Source: Leuctra nigra
Lineage: Eukaryota > Arthropoda > Insecta > Plecoptera > Leuctridae
Reading direction: 5' to 3'
DNA length: 64,000 nucleotides
Assembly: GCA_934045905.1 (NCBI GenBank)
Contig: OW203761.1
Span: 31,546,964-31,610,963 of the forward strand
Positions 12,001 to 21,300 of this stretch are shown piece after piece (position 1 is the stretch's first letter; the number at the start of each line of letters is the position of its first letter). A program made the position numbers and the translations under genes. Under the pieces are notes generated by a model, which worked only from the letters and a program-made list of their open reading frames with translations, did no database searches and had not been told where the DNA came from.

Positions 12001-14824
12001 CCTGGTCACCAGCAAATCCAGTGTTGCCACTTGATCCAAAATACTTGCTCCTTAAGGGGGTGTCACACTGGGTTGCAACCTGTGGCTGTAACCGGCGTAT
12101 GGACCAAATGATCAATATGCGCGCATGCAAAGACTAAATTTAGTCTCTGCACATTTGCAGAACCCAATGGACTGCTACCTTGACACGGTGGTGGGGTTTA
12201 AGGGGCCACACACATTACGAGTGGGTCCCAACTAAGTGCAGTTCAGGGTCGACCTGGTCCCATGTCTTCTCCAAATTCGTGGGCCCCTCGGGCCGGCATC
12301 CCCCCCTCGAGATGGTGATTACCCTGAAATCGTCCCACGGTCCGAAACCTCCCTCCTCCCGGTCCGTCCCCATTCCGGACTGGCTTTCCCACCAGTGCTG
12401 GACTCCTCCGAGCCGGGCCCCCTTTGGTCGACCCCTCCCTATGGCCTCCCTTGATTATCAACAAAGTTAAAAATAAAATCTTATAATGTCACAAAATAAC
12501 CTCGCTGTTGACGCGCTGTTAAACAATATTACTTCTACCTACTTACTTAACTACTGCGAGCAGAACAATCACATGATCCATACGCGGGTTCCAGCCACAA
12601 GTTTTCTGTTTTACCTACTAAATTCTGTTTTACTAAGTTCTAATGTGAAATTACTTAACTAGGGATGGGATGATTCCGATTCTTCATCTTTTAGGCCATT
12701 TTCGCGATTCCGATTCTTAAATTTTTGCGCTAGTTTCTTGATTTTCATTAGTTCCAATCCCAGGCAATTTTTCAAAAGCTAAATCATATTTTAAATACCT
12801 ATACCTAGGTATACCTACCTATTTGTACTACGTAGTAGTTTTGTTAGGTAGATAATGGGCTTCCAAACTCCAAGCTAGAATAGAGCGCACCACCGACAAC
12901 CATACCTGGTTGCCATGGCAACAGTCAAATGTTTGTTGACAGGTTACTACTTTGTCAGAATTGAAAACAAAAGAAGTTGTTTAACGTAAAGTGATCTTCC
13001 AGTATAAAAAGTAAGTAATTGAAACTATTTCTTTATTTAATAAGTATTATATTACATTTTAAAACAATTACCTTCACTCCAAACACAACAGCTTGGCATT
13101 ATATTTCAAATACAAGAAGTTATAAGTGAGCTGTCATCGAGCTGTCATTTTGTACAGACGCATGCGGGGAAGGAAAAAGAACAATTCTTCCTAGCGCTCC
13201 GTAGTGAGAGCAAGTGGCAGCGTGGAAGCTCATTGAAAGAAAATGTCTAAAAGTTATGAAATAAAATAAGGAATGTAGGTAATTTCAAGAAACATAGGTA
13301 GGTACATACTATTGAATACTTAAGTTGACCGAGGGTCTGCGAGCTATTGTAATATGCAACTAGTGGCTTTTCGGTAGTACATGCTCTATGATGTTTTTGT
13401 GATGTTGGACCTAGGACGATTACTGGGGGGGATTGGCATCCCGTGTGACCTTGAAAACCATGTGTGTGATAACGGAAATGCCGCGCTTTTATAACAGTTG
13501 AAAATACCTCGAATCATTCAATAAAATGTCACACATTATATATCACACAATTCGTTAATCTTTAAGGAAGACAATGATGTATCTTAGACATCAACACGTT
13601 GCCTATGTGAGACGTAGTGAATAAAGTGCTGAAGTGATATTTTCCGTCGGCGCAGATTTTAACATTTTGATCTAGTTCCTCGAGATATTAAACCTGTCAA
13701 AACAAGTATACTACACAACATAATGGATTTTAAAATACAATCTTACAATGCTCTGCATTGTAATGAAGACAATGATGCTACACACATATCTCTCCAATAT
13801 TTATTGACGATGCAGCACGAAAAGGCAACATTTCCCTCGTCTGTATCATACATGTCCAAATGCGTACTGCATCAGCTAGCGTGGGTGACGTCATTAGGTT
13901 GCCAATCCCCCCAAGCTATCGTCCTAGGTTGGACCCCGAAAGGGCCGTTTGTCACTACGTTTCGGCAGTCGTAGCGCTGCCATCTTCAGGTGAAGACTGA
14001 TGTGTCATCATCTGACATCACCTGACATCACCTGACATCAGTCTTCACCTGAAGATGGCAGCGCTACGACTGCTGAAACGTAGTGACAAACGGCCCTTTT
14101 TGGTTGCCAACATCACAAAAACATCAGAGCGTGTACCAAAAAGCCACTAGTTGCATATTGAATACTTGTTACCCAGTTGTTAAATTTATATCCTGAATGC
14201 ATTTGCACCAGTAAGTTTTTAGTCAGCTGTGACGTCATGCATGTACCAACCTACTCTATTACTAGTGTACTATACATTTTTTTATTTATCATTTCATAAA
14301 AAATTGGAATCGCAAGAATCGTTTCAAAGAATCGTAATCGTGAAAAAATTGGAATCGTCCCATCTCAACTTGTAACTATAAATATTTCGTTCAGATTTAA
14401 AACATATTGCTGAACTTTTGTCAAAAATGATTTACCGACTTATAATACACTTCTGGCAAATTTTCAATCCTTGTTCTCTAAGCGCTTGCAATGCATCCAT
14501 AATGCGTTCCTTATAGGTCTTGAGTGCATCTTCCTCTAGACATGCTTCAGTTTTCTGCCTTTCGTTTTCCGACTTAAGAAATTCAATATCCTTTATTTTC
14601 TCTTCAATTTTCTTGTCAGTTTCAATCTTATTTGATTTTGTTGCATCGTCGATTAATTCAGTGAGACGGTTTGACTCGCCAAGCACTCTTTCAGCCAACT
14701 GCTGCTGATCTTCACAGGTACGATATCGAAACTGATTATTTAAATGCCATTCACTGAGCGTAAACCTTGTTGGAGGTGGAGGCACGATTACCACTGCCTT
14801 GCCAGGTAAATTTCTTAACGACAT
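9083..14824 (-). CDS. TEKT1: Tektin-1 (axonemal microtubule inner protein)
   Basis: The minus-strand gene has six exons: 14824-14436, 11377-11105, 10104-9882, 9609-9473, 9395-9314 and 9220-9083 (stop TAA). All phases match and give 413 aa; human tektin-1 is 418 aa. Tektins are coiled-coil filaments inside the A-tubule of ciliary and sperm-flagellar doublets. Recognition features are RFTLSEWHLNN near the start, CIISREGRLGIDLAHDDVE (exon 1/2 join), LEQCNEQIRLLRS, EEWLDFSYKN, and the tektin signature nonapeptide as RPGVELCRD spanning the exon 4/5 join, with LKIDEVDCMTLRESM at the end. The donor CG|GTAAAT at 14436 restores the full family alignment; an earlier GT would drop six residues. Intron 1 (3.06 kb) holds a hAT-like element and intron 2 another. 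A perfect RFX X-box lies about 100 bp upstream of the ATG. Confidence 0.96.
10193..11023. mobile_element. Non-autonomous hAT-like transposon
   Basis: Direct evidence of insertion is an 8-bp target duplication, AAAATTAT, at 10185-10192 and 11024-11031. The ends TAGGGCTGTGCGAG and CTCGCACACCCCTA are inverted copies, each followed inward by many GAGTC/TCGAG words. No transposase ORF is present. The interior holds an A/T homopolymer palindrome at 10894-10929. It sits in tektin-1 intron 2. Confidence 0.88.
11454..11637. mobile_element. Tc1/mariner-like MITE (CACTTGGCA-end family)
   Basis: Left TACACTCGGCACAACAAAAA and right TTTTTGCCAAGTGTA are terminal inverted repeats bounded by TA. Related copies are at 19471-19738, 35973-36198 and 53728-53965. 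Non-coding. It lies just upstream of tektin-1 exon 2 (within intron 1). Confidence 0.75.
12160..12472 (+). repeat. GC-rich fragment resembling a non-LTR element 5' region
   Basis: A sharply bounded GC-rich island starts at GACTGCTACCTTGACACGG (12169) followed by TGGTGGGG. This wording is like the CTACCTTG.C..GGTGG start of RTE-type LINE 5' regions (family knowledge, not a database match). Overlapping open frames in several phases are compositional artefacts. It is probably a truncated or dead fragment in tektin-1 intron 1. Confidence 0.4.
12909..12922. promoter_or_regulatory. Perfect palindromic RFX X-box
   Basis: GTTGCCATGGCAAC is a full palindrome and fits the X-box consensus RYYNYYATRRNRAC at 14 of 14 positions on both strands. 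It is inside tektin-1 intron 1 and inside the outer hAT-like element, so it may be an intronic or transposon-borne site. Its activity is inferred only. Confidence 0.55.
13350..14160. mobile_element. Foldback element with nested inverted repeats
   Basis: The outer arms ATGCAACTAGTGGCTTTT (13355) and AAAAGCCACTAGTTGCAT (14138) are exact inverses and extend through GATGTTTTTGTGATGTTGG. A second pair (CCTAGGACGAT near 13411, ATCGTCCTAGG near 13918) and a third, very close pair (13936-14005 against 14035-14100, around GAAGACTGATGT) are nested inside. No ORF of a transposase kind. Confidence 0.75.
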
Positions 14825-15053
14825 TTTTATTAGTAAATCTGTTCCATTTACTTGCTAAACCTACTATTTTTATAATGAGTTCAAAATTACATTCGTCTAA
14901 AAGGCTTGTTCAATAAAATTTCGTTTCTATGGTAATTTGAAAAGCACGGCCTCTTCGATTTTGTGATATTGAGAAGGCCGTGCATCCTCTGGCATGGCAG
15001 CCATTAAACAATGGTCGCATAACCTCACTTTTTAGGATTATTGCTGCAAAAAT
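14825..15053. promoter_or_regulatory. Bidirectional promoter region, tektin-1 / C22orf39 homologue
   Basis: Only 229 bp separate the two divergent start codons (14824 minus, 15054 plus). The interval holds the X-box at 14923-14936, a GC stem (GCACGGCCTCTTC at 14944 pairing with GAAGGCCGTGC ending 14984), and ATGGCAGCCAT at 14994. No TATA box is obvious. Transcription starts are not visible from sequence. Confidence 0.6.
14923..14936 (-). promoter_or_regulatory. RFX X-box upstream of tektin-1
   Basis: Read on the minus strand, ATTACCATAGAAAC matches RYYNYYATRRNRAC at all 14 positions and lies 99 bp upstream of the tektin-1 ATG. That is within the distance at which RFX/DAF-19 X-boxes control ciliary genes. 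Binding is inferred from the motif and the gene's ciliary role. Confidence 0.65.
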
Positions 15054-16993
15054 ATGAATGACATAACAACCAATGACAATGAAGATTCATGGATGGTAAG
15101 TAGTAGGTATAATTAGTTTCAACTCATTTTAGCATAATATGTACTACCTACCGTAGGTAGGTAGCTTAGTAGGTCTACTATCATTAGACGGTAGTAGGTA
15201 CCTAGCCTATCGTAGGTAGGTAGGTAGGGTGCAATAGTGGTAATATGTAATGTAATAAGGTAGGAACCTGGTAGGTACGCAGGTACACTGCGGTTCACAT
15301 TAAGCTGTCCGGTAAGATATTTTGAATACCCCTTGTCCGAGAGAGGGATGGTCTCGGAAGACCGCGCGATCGCACACAGCGACTGAGGGATGCACAAAAA
15401 AACGGTTATTTGCAACATTAGGGGCCACGTCTGGTAGACAGTTCCTCATGAAACGCAGTGCAGGTAGGTACTTAATCTTGATGTCTCAAAACCAGTAAAA
15501 TATTGGAAGTAAATCAATCACCATTGCACCAATTGCACTCGTAGGTATAATGCAATTGATTTACTTCTGTGATAAGTAAATCACAGCTCATGTTAATACC
15601 ACCCATTGCATTATTATTATTCGACTCTAAAAGTTGCTTTCACGCAAACTAGCATCAAAATCATCTTGAGGTAATAGACCTACCTACTAGTTATATCTAG
15701 TGCAGGCACGGCTTTCATGTCGCTACCTAGAAATAACAGAAATTGATGCGTAACCTCAATGTCTACAAACAAAATGCAATCGGCATATTTCATTTTACAG
15801 CACATAGTATGTATGTTCGTCGGGGTGTTCTAACCAGCTATGATCACACCGGAAGTCATTACGGAACAGTTTACCTATCCGTCGAGTTTTGATTCGTAAT
15901 CCTTGCACCTAACTTATTCAGTGAGGTACTTCCGCTTGCTCGGAGCAGGTTAGAACACCCTGACGAACAAACTTATTTATTCATATTCTTGCTAAATCTA
16001 GATCTATTCACTAAAAGCAGCATATTTACAGCACTTGTTTTGATATCGGCCTTCTGAACAAGGCGTCAAAAAGCCTGTCTGTGTGGTTGTGTGTGGTGCA
16101 CTATTTTTTTCAGCCATCTTATCTATTGCCCCCCCCCCCCCCCCCTATCTTTATTGTGGGGAGGACCACTAGTTTTATGCTATTGCTACTTCTTTTGTAT
16201 TTTTAGATCCGGCCTTGCGAAATGTACAAAGAGGAATACGGAGATTGCTGCAGTATCAAAGCTCGATTTCATCAATATTTTATTCACGGTGAATCCATAG
16301 ATTGTTCACAATGGAAAAAGGACTTCGATAATTGTTTAAAATGGACTAAACATAAAGATCCACAATCTATGGTTTGTATTGAATTTTTGTTTCCCCACAT
16401 TTATATAAAAGGATTTAGGGAGATTATTGGATAATATGTGGGTGCTATTTATGTACCTTAAAAGGTTTTAACTTATAAGCCTTATTCCGGCATAACTTTA
16501 TGCCTGTATAGCATTATAACTCCCAATAACTCTATTACCATTATATTACCATGTTAAAACTTAGTATTTTATTATTATAAATGGTGATTGTTCAATTAGT
16601 ATACCTATTCATAAAGATATGACTGTAAAACATGGTAATAGCTATTATTACCTATTAATTAGATTTTTTGGTCATAAAGTTATACTTCTTTGTTAATCCA
16701 GCCCCTGGAGACAGACTGCATTTATCTTCGAATTGTGTTTTAATTAACTAACTTTCTTTCAGAAATCTGTACTTGAAAGTGAAAGAAAACGTCGTTTGGA
16801 AAGATTACAAAATCACTATAATAATAATATATGGGTGAAGCGGTCACAGCCTCCTACTGATTGGAATCAACCACTGCCTGACTGGATGGAAAAGGAATAT
16901 AAGGACTCATATCTGGACCATAAATCTCAAGAAATGAAAGGAGAAAGAAAAGGAAGCCCGACTTCAGAGAGAACTTTGTGTTCAATATCTTAA
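15054..16993 (+). CDS. C22orf39: C22orf39 / PANTS (UPF0545) homologue
   Basis: Three exons, 15054-15095, 16207-16371 and 16763-16993 (stop TAA), all join in phase 0 and give 145 aa. Exon 1 is tiny (14 codons ending DSWM before GTAAGT). Exon 2 opens IRPCEMYKEEYGDC and contains FHQYFIHGE and DCSQWKKDFDNC, giving the family's spaced cysteines. Exon 3 has ESERKRR and PTDWNQPLPDW. These match the vertebrate protein (RPCEAY, ESERARV, PPDWHLPLP), which regulates synaptic plasticity in mouse; an insect role is unknown to me. The charged tail after PLPDW is longer than in human (about 105 aa total there). It is divergent from tektin-1 and in tandem with the phosphatase gene. Confidence 0.9.
15105..15240. 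repeat. TAGG/CCTA microsatellite-rich stretch
   Basis: Interrupted TAGG and CCTA units (TAGGTAGGTAG, TACCTAGCC) occur in intron 1 of the C22orf39 homologue. The same words recur through the window and appear to be a genome-wide simple repeat. Confidence 0.7.
15812..15975. mobile_element. Small MITE, GTTCGTC ends
   Basis: GTTCGTCGGGGTGTTCTAAC at the left and GTTAGAACACCCTGACGAAC at the right are near-perfect 20-bp inverted repeats around a 120-bp core. Non-coding; in intron 1 of the C22orf39 homologue. Confidence 0.8.
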
Positions 16994-18334
16994 CTTTAGT
17001 TCCATTCTGTGTACAAAAGTAACTTAGTTGGTACATTGTAATTTGTAGTTACCTTCGACTTTTTGAAGTGTTATTATTGATAATGATAGGATAAACCTAA
17101 AGGAGGAGACACAGCCACCACCTGCTCTAATGTATAACTTGTACTATTATAAAAATCATTATCTCTTATGAAAGTTTTATTTACCTATATGTGGTGTAGA
17201 GCACAATGGTAAAAATAATTAAAATGGGTTTCTTTTCATTCAGACGCAAAATATCAACACATAAAGAAAAATAATTTTTTAAAACAGAAAAATTCAGTAC
17301 AACCTTTGAGACAGTATGAACGGTATGAACTAAAATAATAAACCCAACTGCTGGTATATTGCATGAGAACTGTGGTATTCACAGTTCTCGTCTGATCACA
17401 GACAGGTTTTGTAACATTGAGCGGAGTCAGCGGTTGGATGGGTGACCATTTCAACTCTGCCTTGCAAGTTGTATTTGTATTTTATTTTTTTTGTCTTTTG
17501 TCTTTGCTTTGATTGGGCCAGAGAGACTGGGATCTTTGGGGGCTAGTGTGATGAGTTCCCTCCATCCAACCGTCTCTCGGTGGTGCGGGTTGTGGAGACC
17601 TATGTTCTAATTACACTGTCCTTCGGATGGGTCGATAAGCCGTTGGCCCCCTTGTTATCTTTCGTTAGGAGTAGGCTACATGCCGGTACCGGGTTTCCTT
17701 TCCTCCCTTCTCTATTAGATAACTTCATGAAATTAAATTTAATGTCGTTTAGGATATAAAAAATCGTCATAAATAATGAACGGGAATCCGACTAATTAAA
17801 ACAGAGCATTGACCTATATCTTTTGGTTTTTAAAGGTGGTCATACCATGGTCATACTTTTTCTCTCGCCAACGGTCGGTTTGGAGCGGTTTTAGAGGGAA
17901 ATACGAAATATAAATTGCCATATAATTTTGGCAAACGGTTATGAATATCGAAAATGCAAGACTTGGGTGTCATGACGTATTGAACTATACTCCCACATAC
18001 TTCGAGTTTTGCCGCCTTAATGTGGGGCCCGCAATATTACCAACACCACACGGCATAACGTTAATTTGCTCTTGGTACGCCTGCCTGTTTCCTGCCTGCA
18101 CTGCAGCCAAGCAAGTAGTCAGAATTTCAGGTCTGAAGTTTGGGATGCTAGGTTAGAGAAGTTAAATAATGTCTTAAATAATGCGGTGAACTGTAAGTTT
18201 TGCGAATAATATATCTTGACATCCTTGTTCATAATTTGTTCTTCAAATTTAAAAGGTCAGTCTTAAAATATCGCGATTTTATTCAATTATCAAGTCAAGT
18301 TAATAGGCGGTAGCCCACCGAGCCTGTACCTACT
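16994..18334. other. Intergenic region with SINE
   Basis: This holds the 3' flank of the C22orf39 homologue, a 5S-derived SINE (about 17360-17725) and the upstream region of the PPM1E-like gene. The open frame at 17941-18156 has no recognisable domain and is not called. Confidence 0.6.
17360..17725 (+). mobile_element. 5S rRNA-derived SINE (SINE3-like)
   Basis: The head from 17382 (AGTTCTCGTCTGATCAC) through GTAACATTGAGCGG and GGTTGGATGGGTGACC (about 17434-17449) follows the 3' two-thirds of 5S rRNA, including the internal promoter region. After a T-rich joint comes a core with CCTTCGGATGGGTCGATAAG (17621), the widespread invertebrate SINE core wording, then a unique tail ending near 17725. 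Copy age and family name were not determined. Confidence 0.7.
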
Positions 18335-21300
18335 ATGGCAGGTACTAGTTCCGATTATTTGGCTCAATATAAACAATTTTTCACTGAATTTGCTGCAACC
18401 GTAAATCCCGAAGATCAACTTCCAGTTAAAGTTGGGGGTTATTGTTTGTGCGAACCAGAGCTCACAGGCGAAATTGTGGACTGGATTCTTCAATATCTCA
18501 ACCAAAAGTAAGTTCATTCTTAACTTCCTCTAACAATTTGCTCCCAATGTTACGCTGTGATGTTAATTAAAAGATTACTATTATTGTGTAACTTGTGTTA
18601 ATATTTAAGCAGGTATTAGTAGTACCTAGTAGTAGGTACCTAGTGTTAGTTAAAGGAATCTTTCAATACCTCCATTATTTGTACGTAACTAACACATAAC
18701 GCCCAAGTTCCTGGGTAGGATAAGTCCTTATTGTACTTCCTCTTGTAAATGTCCCTATATTTATCTCTATTTAACTGTAGGTATCTTTTCCTGTTGATTC
18801 ACCCTCCTGCGTCAATACCTTGTCATGACTCCTACTCAAATCAGAACAGTCTATTGCGTAAATTTTGTCCTTTACTCTTGAATGAGTCGCATTAGCTTAT
18901 TGGCATTCGTGCAACTAATCTTACTGAGATATTCTCAACACAAACATCAATAAATAATAATACGAGCAATATTCGCAAGTATGCGCATCAGAGGCCCCTG
19001 CTCTCGAATGTAAACATTGGATATAATAATTCCTAAAATAATTATAATTCCTATAATAATACGTCCAAACTTTTGAGCCATTGCCCATTACTGTACCTGC
19101 TTACTATGAATAGAGTGGTGTAAATTATTTTCACAAATCAAACAAGACCCTCCACATATTTCGAGCAATGATTGGAGTTGACAAAGCACCTGAAACGCCT
19201 GACACTGTGTACCCTTTTGTAGTCCACCTAGCTATCAACTACCTTTCATTTCTATTTTCTAAGCACAATCGTTCAAAATTATACCTACCTATAAGTATCA
19301 ACCTGATGAGTTAAAGTTTCATTCAATACCAATGCATTTATTTTTTTCTTGGGATTTCCCTCGGGATTTCCGTAATTTTTCGGTTTTTTGAAAGTCTGAA
19401 AATGGGGGGGGGGGAGGCTTGCGCTCTCCTGTAGAAATCCATGGTGATGTAATAAGTAGGAGGTAGGTAACACTTGGCACAACTAAAATTGATCGCTCAT
19501 TAAATCTGATTGACTGAAACATGTTAAATCACCAAACGAAAAATAAACCAAAAATAAATGCCAAATAAACCAAATAAATGTTTGGTTTTAAATGCCAAAC
19601 GATCCCATTGTCTCACTCTAGGTGACCTCTATTTTCAATGATAATAACAAGCATTGATTGTTACGGAACATGACAGGCAGTAGGCAGGCAGTCCTTCAAA
19701 TTTGTACACCGATCAATTTTAGTGTTGCCAAGTGTACTTACAATAACTAAGGGTCACTTGAACCGAAGAAACGCAAATTAGGTATTAACTATTTGTTGGG
19801 ACAATACCTACTCCTGATACCTACCATAATCTTTAATCACAGAAAGATACGATCCAAAAGCAACAAATTCTGAAAACCTAATATAAATTTTCGTGACGTA
19901 AAATTAGTAAAATGTAAAAATGGGCGTGAACCTGACCCCCCCCCCCCCCATTTAAAAATAAACAATAATCGAATTAGAAAATTGTAAAATAAAGTTATCA
20001 GCTTTTCACAAACGCTGTTGGGGGGTGTATGTCCTCGCTGTTATTTCCACGCCTACATGTATTATTCGGCATTGGCGGTGCGAGGGGAGGGGGGGGGGGG
20101 GCAGACTTGACCCAGACCTGTATTTGCCCAGACCATGACCCAGACCATTGGCAAGCAAGCATGCTGCATGTCATTATTGTATTTCTGTCAGCTGCTGCAC
20201 AACACGTGATTTCTGTCAGTTTAAAATCGGATTTAAAGATTTTAATCAGCTTGAAACAATTCCTCCACAGAAATTGTCCTTCCAGTCTTATCGCGCCACT
20301 GACGAAGATAGTGGTTGATGACATCAGGAAAGCGATCAAGAACCAGCCCGCTGCGTACGGCTATCGGCGCGAGGACAATAGTAAGTCCGCCAATGAAATC
20401 ACAGATCCCTCCTTCCAACCCGGCACTTCCATCGTACTTCCGTTCCGCATCCGACACAGGTTATCAATGTGGTGATGCCCAGCGCGCTGCAACGCAACGG
20501 AACTGGAGTCGTAATATTTACAAAGATTGCACGCACTTGAACACAATCGTACTCAATGTCAAGATATATAAAAACAACAATAAACGATCTTCTCGATCGA
20601 GACAGGTTGGGTGGCTCTGAACTTGTATTCCGGAGGCCCCCGGGTTCGATTCCCGCGGCCGTCCTTCCTGACTTTTTTTTCGTGGTTTTCCCTCAGTCGA
20701 CAGGCAAAAATGCTGGGAAGGTACCCTACTAATAGGCCACGACCGCCTCCTTCCATCCTTACCTACTCTTCAAGAATATCATTGAACCATGCTCTTCACC
20801 ATCATCTCCCTATCATCAATCATCATCATAATCATTCATCCGTCGCCATTAGACTCGCTGCAGAACAGTGCGACGTTAAGCCCAGGCAAAAAAAAAATCT
20901 TCTCGTTTTTATAAAATTGAAATTCTAACCTAGGTACATTCCCGAATGAGAGCTCAGTGCTCTACCACTCGATCCAACTCTCTATGTCGATTTGTAATGA
21001 ATAATAATAAATTTGTTGATTCGTGATTTTGGAATCCTACATTTACAAAAACAAATTTAGTGCGCGCATTGAACTAGATTTTGTACATAAGCAATTGCCT
21101 CTTCTCCAGACACTAAAACTTTTAATCATTGTTTGTGTCTTAAGTTTTAAATGTGAGTAAGCGCATAGTTTTATGTGTGAAATCATTCCCGACGCGTAAT
21201 TGATGTGTTGAGTGGTTTCCCGAAATACCCGTGACCATGCTGGTGGTGACGTCACATGGATGACACTTGGTTGTGGTCCATTTCACATCGGATTCTGTAC

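Larger units (their letters stand above)
12661..14365. mobile_element. hAT-like element with GATTCC subterminal words, with a nested insertion
   Basis: AGGGATGGGATGATTCCG at the left and GGAATCGTCCCATCT at the right are inverted ends. GATTCC/GGAATC words repeat inside both ends, as in AGGGATGGGACGATTCC-type hAT elements. No clean target duplication was found. It contains a second foldback element (13350-14160) and an RFX palindrome (12909). No transposase ORF is seen. Confidence 0.65.

Noticed and set aside
12180..12470. Overlapping open frames on both strands
   Set aside because: Due to the GC-rich repeat fragment; no recognisable protein.
14447..14452. Earlier donor in tektin-1 exon 1 (CAGAA|GTGTAT)
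   Set aside because: It keeps frame but deletes CIISR, which aligns with CLAYR of human tektin-1; the donor at 14436 preserves it.
20029..20475. 148-codon plus-strand frame as a stand-alone gene
   Set aside because: Only 20271-20380 is supported, as an exon with proper splice borders and homology; the rest has poly-G and intron sequence.
20596..20670. A functional tRNA gene (B box GGTTCGATTCC)
   Set aside because: No complete cloverleaf or normal A box; it is continuous with a SINE body and A-tail.
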